Source: Tetramitus jugosus
Lineage: Eukaryota; Heterolobosea; Eutetramitea; Acrasida; Vahlkampfiidae
Reading direction: 5' to 3'
Length of the DNA stretch: 64,000 nt
Assembly: GCA_937625935.1 (NCBI GenBank)
Contig: OW569365.1
Span: 310,001 to 374,000 of the forward strand
Within the stretch, counting starts at the first letter, position 1. Each line of letters opens with the position of its first letter. Positions 40,701-47,833 of the stretch are shown here, one piece after another. Both the position numbers and the translations under genes were made by a program. Under the pieces are notes generated by a model that saw only the letters and a list, made by a program, of their open reading frames with translations, did no database searches and was not told the origin of the DNA.

Positions 40701-40973
40701 CAGTGGAGAACTTGCTTGATCAGAGAAGGTAATCTGAGGAAGGTTGTTTCTCTGACTCTTGACATCTTCTGTTTTTGATGTTTCTTGTTCAACAACACTT
40801 GTTGTTGTCGTAGTTGTTGGTTGAGTTTCTGTAGGAGAAACTTCCTTTTCTCCTACTTGAGCTGGTTGTTCCGCTGGCTGGTCGTTGACATCGGTGGTAC
40901 TATTGGTGGCTTGAAAGTCAGAAAGATCCTTGGAGGCGTCAGAAGCTCTTAATCGACTAAATGCTGAGAACAT
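37782..40973 (-). CDS. VIT - von Willebrand A - TPR - DUF2135 protein
   Basis: 1063 residues from the ATG at 40973, in one exon. Order: a Thr/Gln-rich N-terminus; a VIT domain (about 90-215, VQVQVNLPIAKITSVFTFVN and GELVFPLPDDATL); a vWA domain (about 330-490), whose first motif is VLWDCSYSRS instead of DxSxS, so metal binding is doubtful; a Ser-rich hinge; two or three TPR-like repeats (about 860-930); and a C-terminal DUF2135 domain (AWDVNDIDIDLHVHEDCVGG...GGYVSRDFTRGYGPE). There is no signal peptide, so unlike inter-alpha-trypsin heavy chains it should be cytosolic. The function is not known; similar VIT-VWA-DUF2135 layouts occur in bacteria and protists. Confidence 0.8.
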   Translation of the reverse strand: MFSAFSRLRASDASKDLSDFQATNSTTDVNDQPAEQPAQVGEKEVSPTETQPTTTTTTSVVEQETSKTEDVKSQRNNLPQITFSDQASSPLEVQSLDVQVQVNLPIAKITSVFTFVNPHDRTLEGELVFPLPDDATLIAYAMNVDGSTTELIDAVPVEKEKAKMIFEQEVRERGKGAAIVEMATHQSNSFRTRVYPLVPQKPKVIRVVYTMPVSTSAVADVPCSEVMIPFGLPGKNSTVQANVEWYSDSHSEQSLELLLNSDRKLTENSQPRQSTDKYMTAMIESSQLDESVDNLTIRCSQTLEDNCVITEDNYFCARIKVEKPTSDSRMKTDKIQVLWDCSYSRSRNTKIVEKDYELLSAIMKELKPKQVVFTPFCNSVQERSRATFDNVQSLLDHVKKVDYDGATNLSLLESELDESASFCLVFTDGIHTIGQETTPYTTYSIPLYIISTSMSANHQLLSHVATKSGGMLLNANKLRVEQIVEQVGKPVLYFLVADYETEEFEEVYPNEPTILEPSGHFHLYGKVKQGGQISIAFRYGGDIIDTRVYDIEPSATTASTAQEKSDRIIPMLWAKQKMNSLSVFPHLFEKELKDLGREWSIVTPTTSLIVLETLDQYIKHQIMPPASLKSVRESYQNFVQKKEDDEKKRVADKIQKVLALWEDRKRWHQTEFKAPKEEVDKECSKMMSEAPVSDSRRSLLSMASPSLSVRSRCMAAPQMSRSLSSSSSRECERVPSSSALRQESLLMSDSEDEIMNQEEPSNAVTASIKIQEWKSDAAYMATISKASNPYQAYLQERKNLGSSPAFFLDVADFWLMKLKNLSDGVAILTNILELELENAQLFRIVGYRLDQAKQYELAEMVFEKVKKMNPEEPQSYRDLALVKEKLGKFEEAVELFNKVITGKWDLRFDEIEQTAAIELNHCLLKNPDLKPCHEGFRYKMDLDLRISMAWDVNDIDIDLHVHEDCVGGEHCYYAYPRTKIGGYVSRDFTRGYGPEEYMLRKAPHGQFKVTTNYYANHQQSLTGGTTVLCSFFTNYMRPEEKSEIVTIRLQTNQSSIPVCTIDV

Positions 40974-41124
40974 GATTTGTTATGGTAATGGTTTTGTTTT
41001 GTTGTGACACAAAGTGAAAGCAGACGAAATCAAATCTGGCTCGATTGAAAAATCAAAACAAATCCTTGGAACATTGGCGGAGAGATGGAGTTCTTCCCCT
41101 CAGTGTTCTTTTTTTCAATCTTTC

Positions 41125-41315
41125 CGTTCTTGAGTGAAGAGGCGTCGCATCACCTCCCCACATCTCCTCTTTGTCGACAAATTGTTGGGCCTTCTCACTC
41201 TTCTTCTCTATCCCACTCAGTCCTTTGACTTGTTTCAATACCCAACATACCAAGCATGTACTCCTTGCTTGGTTTCCTCCGCTTATTGACTAGTAATGCG
41301 CCGTTGATTGTTTAA
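41125..41315 (-). mobile_element. decayed LINE ORF2 3'-end remnant
   Basis: Read on the minus strand, this stretch encodes KEYMLGMLGIETSQ and nearby blocks that match KDYLIGMLGVETQA in the ORF2 fragment at 42.9-43.1 kb. At DNA level AGTGAAGAGGCG and CATCACCTCC are shared in the same order. The frame is broken several times. It is older than, and separate from, the composite insertion that starts 72 bp further right. Confidence 0.65.
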
Positions 41316-41386
41316 CCGCATGGCTACTCTTTGGTCTTTGTGAAGACCCATTTTACTCAGCTGGAGGGCAGCCCAGAAAATTTCAG

Positions 41387-41402
41387 TAAATTATTAATTG
41401 CT
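41387..41402. repeat. target-site duplication, left copy
   Basis: TAAATTATTAATTGCT, identical to 44341-44356. It is followed directly by the poly-T run that is the poly(A) tail of the minus-strand element. Confidence 0.9.
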
Positions 41403-41428
41403 TTTTTTTTTTTGTTCCATACAACCAA

Positions 41429-41499
41429 GTGTGCGTAAGCACACGATTGCTCATTTATTGACTTGTTTTGTGAGTGACGACCCGTAGGGCGTCGCTCAC
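41429..41499 (-). repeat. two hairpins in the 3' UTR of LINE unit B
   Basis: Inverted repeats at 41470-41499 (13-bp stem with two mismatches) and 41429-41444 (GTGTGC/GCACAC, 6-bp perfect stem, 4-nt loop) lie between the ORF1 stop and the A-tract. Unit A carries two hairpins at matching places with different sequence, so structure rather than sequence is kept. They may be the site read by the element's reverse transcriptase. Confidence 0.7.
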
Positions 41500-41530
41500 T
41501 CTTCTTCTCTTGTTGTCCCCGACGGTGCAC

Positions 41531-42691
41531 CTACAGGTTGGAAGAATCACTCTGGTGAGTGTTTTGGTTGATGCCCTTCATCAAAGAGCGTAACCTTGTA
41601 GTAGGACCGTCGATGGACACAGAGCCATCTGTTGTTTTTTTCTTGCCTTGGGCCTTGTTGCTCCTCAGATCACCCAGTGTGATCCTAGCACTCCTTTTCT
41701 TGTTGTCATTGAGCTGTGGACTTTGAATCTCCTTTTCGGAGTCGTCGTCCACATCCACAATGACTGGTTCGTCCTCAGTCAAACCATACCTTTTGCGTGC
41801 AGCAGCCAAAGCCAATGCAGCAATTTCCTTTCTCGCTCTAGCTAAAACTGGAGAAGTGGCATTCACTTGCTCCAGGATTTGCCGGTTTTCCACACTGAGC
41901 TGTACAACAGGCACTGATGGCAGTGGTGTTGCACTCCTTTGTACTTCTGCTCCCACTGACTCTGGAGTAGTCTCCATGCTTGCAGTAGCTTGGGCATCTT
42001 GTTCCGGTATTGGAACCGGTTTGTTGCCCACTTGACTCTTTTTCTTTCCCAGTTCCTTGGTGAGTTCTGTGACCTGTCGACGCAGTGCGTCAACCACCGT
42101 CAGCAGCTCCTCGTACATCTTCGTCAACCTCTTGTTGACTGCCTTGAGAGGATCATGTGGTCTCTCGACGTATCGAGTGACCGTGGCCTTGACCTTTTGC
42201 TCTCCGCTGAGCACTGCTTGTGCATAGGTTTCATCACCCATGACCACGAAAGCAGTGTCACGCTTCTTGAGCACACTGGCAACCTTCTCAGGTCCCAGTA
42301 GCTTCTTGATGTCGTCCACTGACATGTTCTTCATGCCATGGACGACCACCTTTCTTGTGCAATCAACACTGCGCTTGGGTGCAGCAGTGCTGTTGCCAAT
42401 CCTCCTCTCTTTGTTGAACAAATCAACAAAGTCATAGATGCGGTCACCCTTGACCGTCACCCATGCAACAAAGCGTTGCTGGCCTTTCCTCTTGATGACT
42501 TGGACTCGGTTGAGCCAGTCACCAAACTCCTCTCCAATCTTCCTTGCCAATGATGACTGAGAGACACCATTACCGTTGCCGGTAATGACGACCTCTCTGT
42601 CACTTGGCCTAGAGCCTTTCCGTGCAGTGGTCCACACTGCATAACGGCTGTTGCCGTATTCCTTCACCAAATTTGTTGAATCACCAGACAT
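41531..42691 (-). CDS. LINE ORF1 protein, RRM-like domains plus coiled coil
   Basis: An intact 386-residue frame from the ATG at 42691, about 26 nt after the unit's 5' end. Two RRM-like beta-alpha-beta segments are visible: REVVITGNGNGVSQ...RFVAWVTVKG (about 35-85) and RKVVVHGMKNMSVDDIKKLL...AFVVMGD (about 112-155). A heptad-rich coiled coil follows (VNKRLTKMYEELLTVVDALR, about 190-220), then a basic, disordered tail. RRM plus coiled coil is the type II ORF1 layout, an RNA chaperone that coats the element's RNA. The frame is unbroken although ORF2 nearby is decayed. Confidence 0.7.
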   Translation of the reverse strand: MSGDSTNLVKEYGNSRYAVWTTARKGSRPSDREVVITGNGNGVSQSSLARKIGEEFGDWLNRVQVIKRKGQQRFVAWVTVKGDRIYDFVDLFNKERRIGNSTAAPKRSVDCTRKVVVHGMKNMSVDDIKKLLGPEKVASVLKKRDTAFVVMGDETYAQAVLSGEQKVKATVTRYVERPHDPLKAVNKRLTKMYEELLTVVDALRRQVTELTKELGKKKSQVGNKPVPIPEQDAQATASMETTPESVGAEVQRSATPLPSVPVVQLSVENRQILEQVNATSPVLARARKEIAALALAAARKRYGLTEDEPVIVDVDDDSEKEIQSPQLNDNKKRSARITLGDLRSNKAQGKKKTTDGSVSIDGPTTRLRSLMKGINQNTHQSDSSNL

Positions 42692-42739
42692 GTGATTTCG
42701 TTTTTTCTGGCCTTTAATTTTTTTTTTTTTTTTTTAATA

Positions 42740-42861
42740 CAACCAGTGGTTGCGCTATTTATTCTGTGTTTCTTCTCTTTACACGAGGTAACTAGTATGA
42801 TTGTGACGGCAGAATGCCGTCACTATTAAAGAATTTTTGTTGCAGATGCTCGCAGAGCATC
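42740..42861 (-). repeat. three hairpins at the 3' end of LINE unit A
   Basis: Perfect inverted repeats at 42803-42823 (9-bp stem, loop of 3), 42740-42752 (CAACCA/TGGTTG) and 42845-42861 (GATGCTC/GAGCATC, overlapping the ORF2 stop). The first two occupy the same relative places as the hairpins of unit B. Confidence 0.7.
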
Positions 42862-44340
42862 AGCAACCAGCCATGTTCTTAGAGCTAGTGAAGAGGCGAT
42901 GCATCACCTCCACGCATCTCCTCTTGGTGTTGTCCACAAACCATTTAGCTTTCTGCTTGGCTACCTCCTTCTTGATTCCACTCTTCTTGAGTCCTTTGGC
43001 CACTTGCTTCACAGCTTGGGTTTCCACCCCTAACATTCCTATCAAGTAGTCTTTACCTGACTTTCTCTGCTCGTTCATTGTTCGTCTTCCATTGCACCAT
43101 TGCTGGTTATCAAACCAAATATCAACACATTGCGACTTATGCAGACCCATGGAGCTTAACCTTTTTGCAACCTCCTTTGAGAGCAAAATTCTAGCCATTC
43201 TGGCAACTGGGCAATTCACAAGGCAATGCAGGACCGTCTCTTGCTCAAAATTGCACTTGGGACAAGCCGTGTCCATATCTTCCACTCCATAGAGATGCTT
43301 CACCACGACTCTTGTGTGAAGTGTTTGGCTTTTGACTTGGGCAATGAACCACTCAAGCTTCCGATCGACCCTAAAGGGCATTTCATAAAGGAGAAGTCTG
43401 TTGCACCACCCAAACATGCCTTCTGAATCCACCATAATTTCTCACGACCGATCATCTCTCGATAATGCCGAGTGAAAGCATGCCAGATCTGCTGTTTGTC
43501 AACCACTTCAAAATCGTCCTTGTACATCAAAATTGGCATGGATGCAGCACAACGGCCATGTGTGACATTGCATTTTAGGAGTTCGAGGTCCGCGAGAATG
43601 TATCCGTATCTCTTCGCACTGATGCCAAAGTTACCGTGCGCCCTCACCAGCTCGCTATGCTTGACCCATTTTCCATTTCTTGTCAGCTGCTCCTTTAAGC
43701 TGATACCAATCTTAAAAAACTTCTTTGTCACATCGTTTGGCTGCGACATGGCAAGGTTACAGCCTAAATAATTGACCTCATCTCCATATGCGATAGTCAA
43801 ATTGTTGTTGTGCATGCGTTCCGCACACCACTTGAGGTATGAGTGTTTGACGAGCTCCAGCCTGTTGTTGGACTGAAAGACATTCTCCCTTTGGAATGTT
43901 TGCAGAAGCTTGATCTCCTCAAGCGAGTCCAACATCAGCTTGTGAGCTTCGTTGTCATTCTTTCCTCTCAGCATGTCCTTAACGAACCATGCAGTTCTTA
44001 CAAGAATGGACTCCTCAATCTTTCGTAGTCCAAACCCACCGTTGTCACTGGAAACCTGTAGCAAATCGGATGGGTACCTCTTCATTGCCACTGATCCTTG
44101 TTTTATGAGCGCCTTGCCCATTTGATTGACTCTATTGATCCACGCTTTAGTCCAGTGAGTGAATTCACAGGCGTAAAGGAACACCGGGTGGATGCAGGTG
44201 TTAACAATTCTAGCCACTTGTCTCCCTGTGAGCCTCATGATGCCTAGGCGGTTCGTCACTCTCTTCACCTTTTCGAGTGCCTGCTCCTTTTGTCTTGTCG
44301 TACAACCGTTCAGGCTCGTGAAGAGCCTTTTTCTGGCCTT
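42860..44340 (-). pseudogene. LINE ORF2 C-terminal fragment (post-RT region with zinc knuckle)
   Basis: Readable from about 44330: SLNGCTTRQKEQALEKVKRV and ARIVNTCIHPVFLYACEF correspond to the region just after the reverse transcriptase palm. Later CPKCNFEQETVLHCLVNCP gives the C-x2-C-x8-H-x4-C knuckle found after RT domains of many LINEs. A one-base frameshift near 43400-43430 splits it into two frames. The endonuclease, fingers and palm are absent, so it cannot act. The stop is TGA at 42860-42862. Confidence 0.8.
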
Positions 44341-44356
44341 TAAATTATTAATTGCT
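44341..44356. repeat. target-site duplication, right copy
   Basis: TAAATTATTAATTGCT, matching 41387-41402 base for base. It abuts the shared 5' terminus of the LINE block and lies 28 bp from a tRNA-Pro gene. Confidence 0.9.
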
Positions 44357-44384
44357 CTAAAAACTCTGTCTTTTTATAGTATGA

Positions 44385-44456
44385 GGGACAATGGTCTAGT
44401 GGTATGATTCTCGCTTTGGGTGCGAGAGGCCCGGAGTTCGATTCTCCGTTGTCCCC
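44385..44456 (+). tRNA. tRNA-Pro (TGG)
   Basis: A 72-nt cloverleaf: acceptor GGGACAA/TTGTCCC, anticodon stem TCTCG/CGAGA with TGG in the loop CTTTGGGTG, T arm CGGAG-TTCGATT-CTCCG, C discriminator. The block TGGTCTAGTGGTATGATTCT is the usual eukaryotic tRNA-Pro sequence. No intron. Confidence 0.97.
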
Positions 44457-44512
44457 TGTTTTGCTCTTTCCTTTCTTCTTGATGTTCATAGCGAACAGGC
44501 AGGGAAAATCAC

Positions 44513-46129
44513 ATGAAATTTCTCGGTTGTTCTGAATTTTCTTTCTTTGTTACCCACCAAACTTTCTTCATGACTCATCTCGTCACGTTCCTCCTCGTCA
44601 TTATTATCTCTCTGTTGAGTTACACTTGCCTTGCTGCTGTGTCTGTCTTGCCATGCAGTAGTGAATTTGCCAGTCCCTGTTCCTACGCCAATGCCCAATA
44701 CCTGCACGACAATACCATCCAACTGCTGTCGAATGTTGTCACAGAAGAAGAACAAGAATTGGCATTTGCTCGAATTTGCAACGACAGGTGGTCCAAGTAT
44801 CGTCTAGACGGAAATTTTTATTCGTTTGTGGTGAATGCGTCTGATGCATGGAGTCTGGCACATCCCGAAGAGAGCAAGGTCAACGTGTACATGTACCCTG
44901 ATATTTTTGATGCCGTGAAGGATGCACCATTGGCTCCACAGTACCAATGGGTGACATATAACATTGGTGGTCCAAAAGTGGCTCGTGTCTCTTCTGTGAT
45001 CAGTCCAGTCGACGGTACTCGATTGGTGATTGGCAGTGGATACAACACTGCAAATATGAGTGTGCTGCATGGATGTTTGGAAGCAGAGTCCAGCACAGTT
45101 TGTAGTTACTACAACTCTGCATCGTTACTCGGACGTACACTGCACGGGTTGACCATTTGCAAGAGTGTGAGTGAACTGCAATCAGAAGTGAACCGCATCA
45201 ATGAAGAACAGTTCCAATCCAGTACCAGCTACTATTCTTTTGTGACAGAATATGTCACAGGAAGAAGAGTTGTTCACAAGAGCCCTGGATATGTCAACAC
45301 AACAACTGATGCATCCATCATGAGCAAGCTGAGACTTGCAGTAGACACAGACAATGGATTGAACTGGGCTGTGTACTCCCAGAACGGTAAACCAAAGATT
45401 TCTCAAGTCATCAAAGTGAGATTGTTCGGTGTAGATTACGTTGTTGGATCAGGTTTCTCCCTAGGCAATATTGTTCCAACGGATTTGCCATGCAACAGTC
45501 AATACTACTCTGATTGTGCAATGCAAAATGCCCGCTTGTTGGTAGGCAATGTATTTGGCCAGATTGCTGGAATTACGGCTGATGGAAACAGTAATGACCT
45601 CACAAACTTCTTCGCTTCCATCAACAACAACCAAAATGGCGAATTCGAGCTCGACGGTGGTCTCTTAGTCAGTGTGGCTGAAGTTCAAACTGGACGCATT
45701 GTTGCACACCCTGACCCAACCAAGCTCAACACGGTGTATGAACCAAATATCAGACTAGAGAAGACTATTGCTTCGAGCACCCCATACAGTCTCGGACTCA
45801 TCAGCTCGAACCAAAAACAGTTTACTGAAATGTCTATCCTGGCTCGAGTCTCCGCCTTCAATACATCCTACTGGATTGAGACGACTTTTGGAACTGAACC
45901 AACACCACACAATGACACATCCAGCAATAACTCGACAAACTCAGACCCAGAAGACATTAGTAATTTGGTCTCAAGAAGCACGACGGCAAAGGTTGGTATT
46001 GGTGCATTTGTTGCTGGATTGATTATTGGACTGGCAGGTGGTCTTTCTACTGCTCTCCTGTTTGGATGGTTGTATTGGGGAAAGAAACCACTGTCTCAAG
46101 CACCAAAAGGACCACAATCCGACCTCTAA
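44513..46129 (+). CDS. type I membrane protein with multiple Cache-like sensor domains
   Basis: 538 residues from the ATG at 44513. A signal peptide (HLVTFLLVIIISLLSYTCLA) is followed by three related Cache-like repeats of about 135-150 residues. Each opens near a CSS/C-x-Y/S-x-N-A-x-L block and contains an FYSFVV / YYSFVTEYVTGRRVVHKSP / LVSVAEVQTGRIVAHPDP strand pair; the first two end with VIGSGYN and VVGSGFSLG. One transmembrane helix (about 497-525) and a 17-residue tail follow. Cache domains bind small molecules outside the cell, usually ahead of a kinase or cyclase; none is fused here, so signalling would need a partner. Confidence 0.75.
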   Translation: MKFLGCSEFSFFVTHQTFFMTHLVTFLLVIIISLLSYTCLAAVSVLPCSSEFASPCSYANAQYLHDNTIQLLSNVVTEEEQELAFARICNDRWSKYRLDGNFYSFVVNASDAWSLAHPEESKVNVYMYPDIFDAVKDAPLAPQYQWVTYNIGGPKVARVSSVISPVDGTRLVIGSGYNTANMSVLHGCLEAESSTVCSYYNSASLLGRTLHGLTICKSVSELQSEVNRINEEQFQSSTSYYSFVTEYVTGRRVVHKSPGYVNTTTDASIMSKLRLAVDTDNGLNWAVYSQNGKPKISQVIKVRLFGVDYVVGSGFSLGNIVPTDLPCNSQYYSDCAMQNARLLVGNVFGQIAGITADGNSNDLTNFFASINNNQNGEFELDGGLLVSVAEVQTGRIVAHPDPTKLNTVYEPNIRLEKTIASSTPYSLGLISSNQKQFTEMSILARVSAFNTSYWIETTFGTEPTPHNDTSSNNSTNSDPEDISNLVSRSTTAKVGIGAFVAGLIIGLAGGLSTALLFGWLYWGKKPLSQAPKGPQSDL

Positions 46130-46346
46130 TCGTCCTTGTATGGACACCACTCAATTGAACAAGATAAACAACATTACTAGTTTATATGAAACAATCATAA
46201 GCTTCGAAAGAGGTGCAATGATACAATGGTTGAGTTTTCAACCGGGTTTTATTCTTTTTTTGTTTTGGGGGTTGTGTTTTTCTGCGCAAAAGATGGATCG
46301 AAAAATAATTATTATTTCAAATGGTTGTTCCATACATTTTGCGACT

Positions 46347-46913
46347 CTACTTTCTCCATGCATTTCCAGCAGTAGCACTCACATGATGTGCTCTCACAGT
46401 CTTTCCACTGGATGACGAATGATTACTAGTGGTGGATTGTGTGTTACTTGATGATGATGATGTTGTTGTTGTTGTCGATGAGGATGATGAAGAGACGGCA
46501 GCGGACATGACATGATTAGGATTGTAAATTTCATATTGCTTTGAAGCAGTGATTGCATTGTATGATTGATTCAAGAAGGATAGGGCAGAGGATGAGTCAA
46601 AGTGCAAGGATGATGATTTAGGAGTGGATGCCTTTTGTAACAAAAATTCCTTTTCCAAGTCGTTTGCGTTGAACATGTCCAATGAGTTGAGATTGACGGA
46701 ATGAGGTGACTGCTCTAGCTTAAAGTTGCCAGCGGTTACATATTGTTGGGAAGAGGAGGAGGAAGGTGTGCTAGTAGATTTGGATTTTGTTGTGGATGTT
46801 GCTGTTGAGTATTGGTGTGATGATCCCTTCATGCCTTTCTTCTCTCTTCTTTCCCTCAAAAGCTTTTCTTTTTTGATTGCGTTGATTTTTTGGCGCGGTT
46901 TTGCAAATGACAT
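46347..46913 (-). CDS. small Ser/Thr-rich protein of unknown function
   Basis: 188 residues from the ATG at 46913. A basic N-terminus (KPRQKINAIKKEKLLRERRE) precedes Ser/Thr homopolymers, with a short patch of normal sequence (LDMFNANDLEKEFLLQKA). The end reads AGNAWRK. No family is recognised. The basic helix could bind nucleic acid, which is a guess. Confidence 0.5.
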   Translation of the reverse strand: MSFAKPRQKINAIKKEKLLRERREKKGMKGSSHQYSTATSTTKSKSTSTPSSSSSQQYVTAGNFKLEQSPHSVNLNSLDMFNANDLEKEFLLQKASTPKSSSLHFDSSSALSFLNQSYNAITASKQYEIYNPNHVMSAAVSSSSSSTTTTTSSSSSNTQSTTSNHSSSSGKTVRAHHVSATAGNAWRK

Positions 46914-47033
46914 TTTTGTAATGCATGACGTCCCAAATTAGACTCCTTGTATTCATCCACGAAGCAAGAAACATGGATTCAGTTCAATTACAACTACATT
47001 CGATGGTGTTTGATAAATATATAATGAAGAATA

Positions 47034-47723
47034 ATGCAACAACGATCAAATAACAATAACAATCACAACCATCAAAATGAGTATCAAAACTATGAACAGA
47101 TTCCCATGGACTTAAGAGCAGAGATGATTCATCTCCCCACTGTTACCACCGAAGCTCCTGCTCTTGGTCCCAATCATGACACTCCAAGTAATAACAGTCA
47201 TGGAACAAACAATGTTGATCTTCAAGAAGTGAAGAACCAACGGGAGTTTATAGAGAATGTAGTAAGTGAGCGGTTGAGTTTCATATCGGAGAAGGAAGGA
47301 AGGAGAAATGTGAAGGAAGATCGGACCATCACTTTCTATTCACACGCCAAGTACTTTATCCCTCGGTGGAGAAAAGTTCCAGTGACAGGAGACATGGTTC
47401 GTGATCTTCAAGCCATAGAGAGCACGTTTCTCTCGTGGGTGCGTACAGGAGTGGCTCTCATTGCACTAGGTGTTGCTGTTGTGCGTATCGTTAGGAGTGA
47501 AAACGCTTCAACAAACAGGACATTTGCAAAGGCAGTGGGAACTGCCTTCATCATTGGTGGTTTACTCATATTCTTTTACAGTTGGATACGTCACTTGAAT
47601 TCGATGGGCAGAATGGTGGAGGGAGAAGGAAAATACTTTGTTATGGATGGTGTGACGCCTCTATTGTTTGTCATCTTTGGAATCATCGTGAGCGTATTGT
47701 CCTTGCTTCTCATCTTCCTCTAG
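47034..47723 (+). CDS. DUF202-domain membrane protein
   Basis: 229 residues from the ATG at 47034. After about 110 polar residues the family block appears: LQAIESTFLSWVRTGVALIALGVAVVRI, a second helix (VGTAFIIGGLLIFFYSW) and a C-terminal third (PLLFVIFGIIVSVLSLLLIF). The RT-x-L-x-W-x-R-T-G pattern is characteristic of DUF202, which in yeast forms part of VTC1-type polyphosphate polymerase subunits. No SPX or catalytic VTC domain is present here. It starts about 120 bp from the divergent Ser-rich gene. Confidence 0.8.
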   Translation: MQQRSNNNNNHNHQNEYQNYEQIPMDLRAEMIHLPTVTTEAPALGPNHDTPSNNSHGTNNVDLQEVKNQREFIENVVSERLSFISEKEGRRNVKEDRTITFYSHAKYFIPRWRKVPVTGDMVRDLQAIESTFLSWVRTGVALIALGVAVVRIVRSENASTNRTFAKAVGTAFIIGGLLIFFYSWIRHLNSMGRMVEGEGKYFVMDGVTPLLFVIFGIIVSVLSLLLIFL

Positions 47724-47833
47724 AGTAAGTGGCCCTGACCGTTTTGTTTCATAAACCCAAATTTTTGTTCAAGCCAAAACTTGACCTTTGATTTGGCCAC
47801 GCAACAACCAAACACACAATCTCAAAAAAACAA

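Larger units (their letters stand above)
41403..44340 (-). mobile_element. composite LINE (non-LTR retrotransposon) insertion of two poly(A)-tailed units
   Basis: Minus strand, 5' to 3': unit A (44340 to about 42736; ORF2 3' part, 3' UTR) ending in A18 (42718-42735); then unit B (about 42717 to 41414; ORF1, 3' UTR) ending in A11-12 (41402-41413). The 16-bp duplication flanks the pair, and no duplication flanks either unit alone. Both units begin with the same bases (TTAAAGGCCAGAAAAA, the first few shared with flanking sequence in unit A). Both end with related 3' termini: AATAAAT, a hairpin and TGGTTGTAT before the A-tract. Neither encodes the endonuclease or the RT active site, so the insertion needed a helper. 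Confidence 0.85.

Noticed and set aside
42718-42735. Inner poly-T run as a sign of two independent LINE insertions
   Set aside because: No direct repeat flanks either unit separately; the only duplication found brackets the pair.
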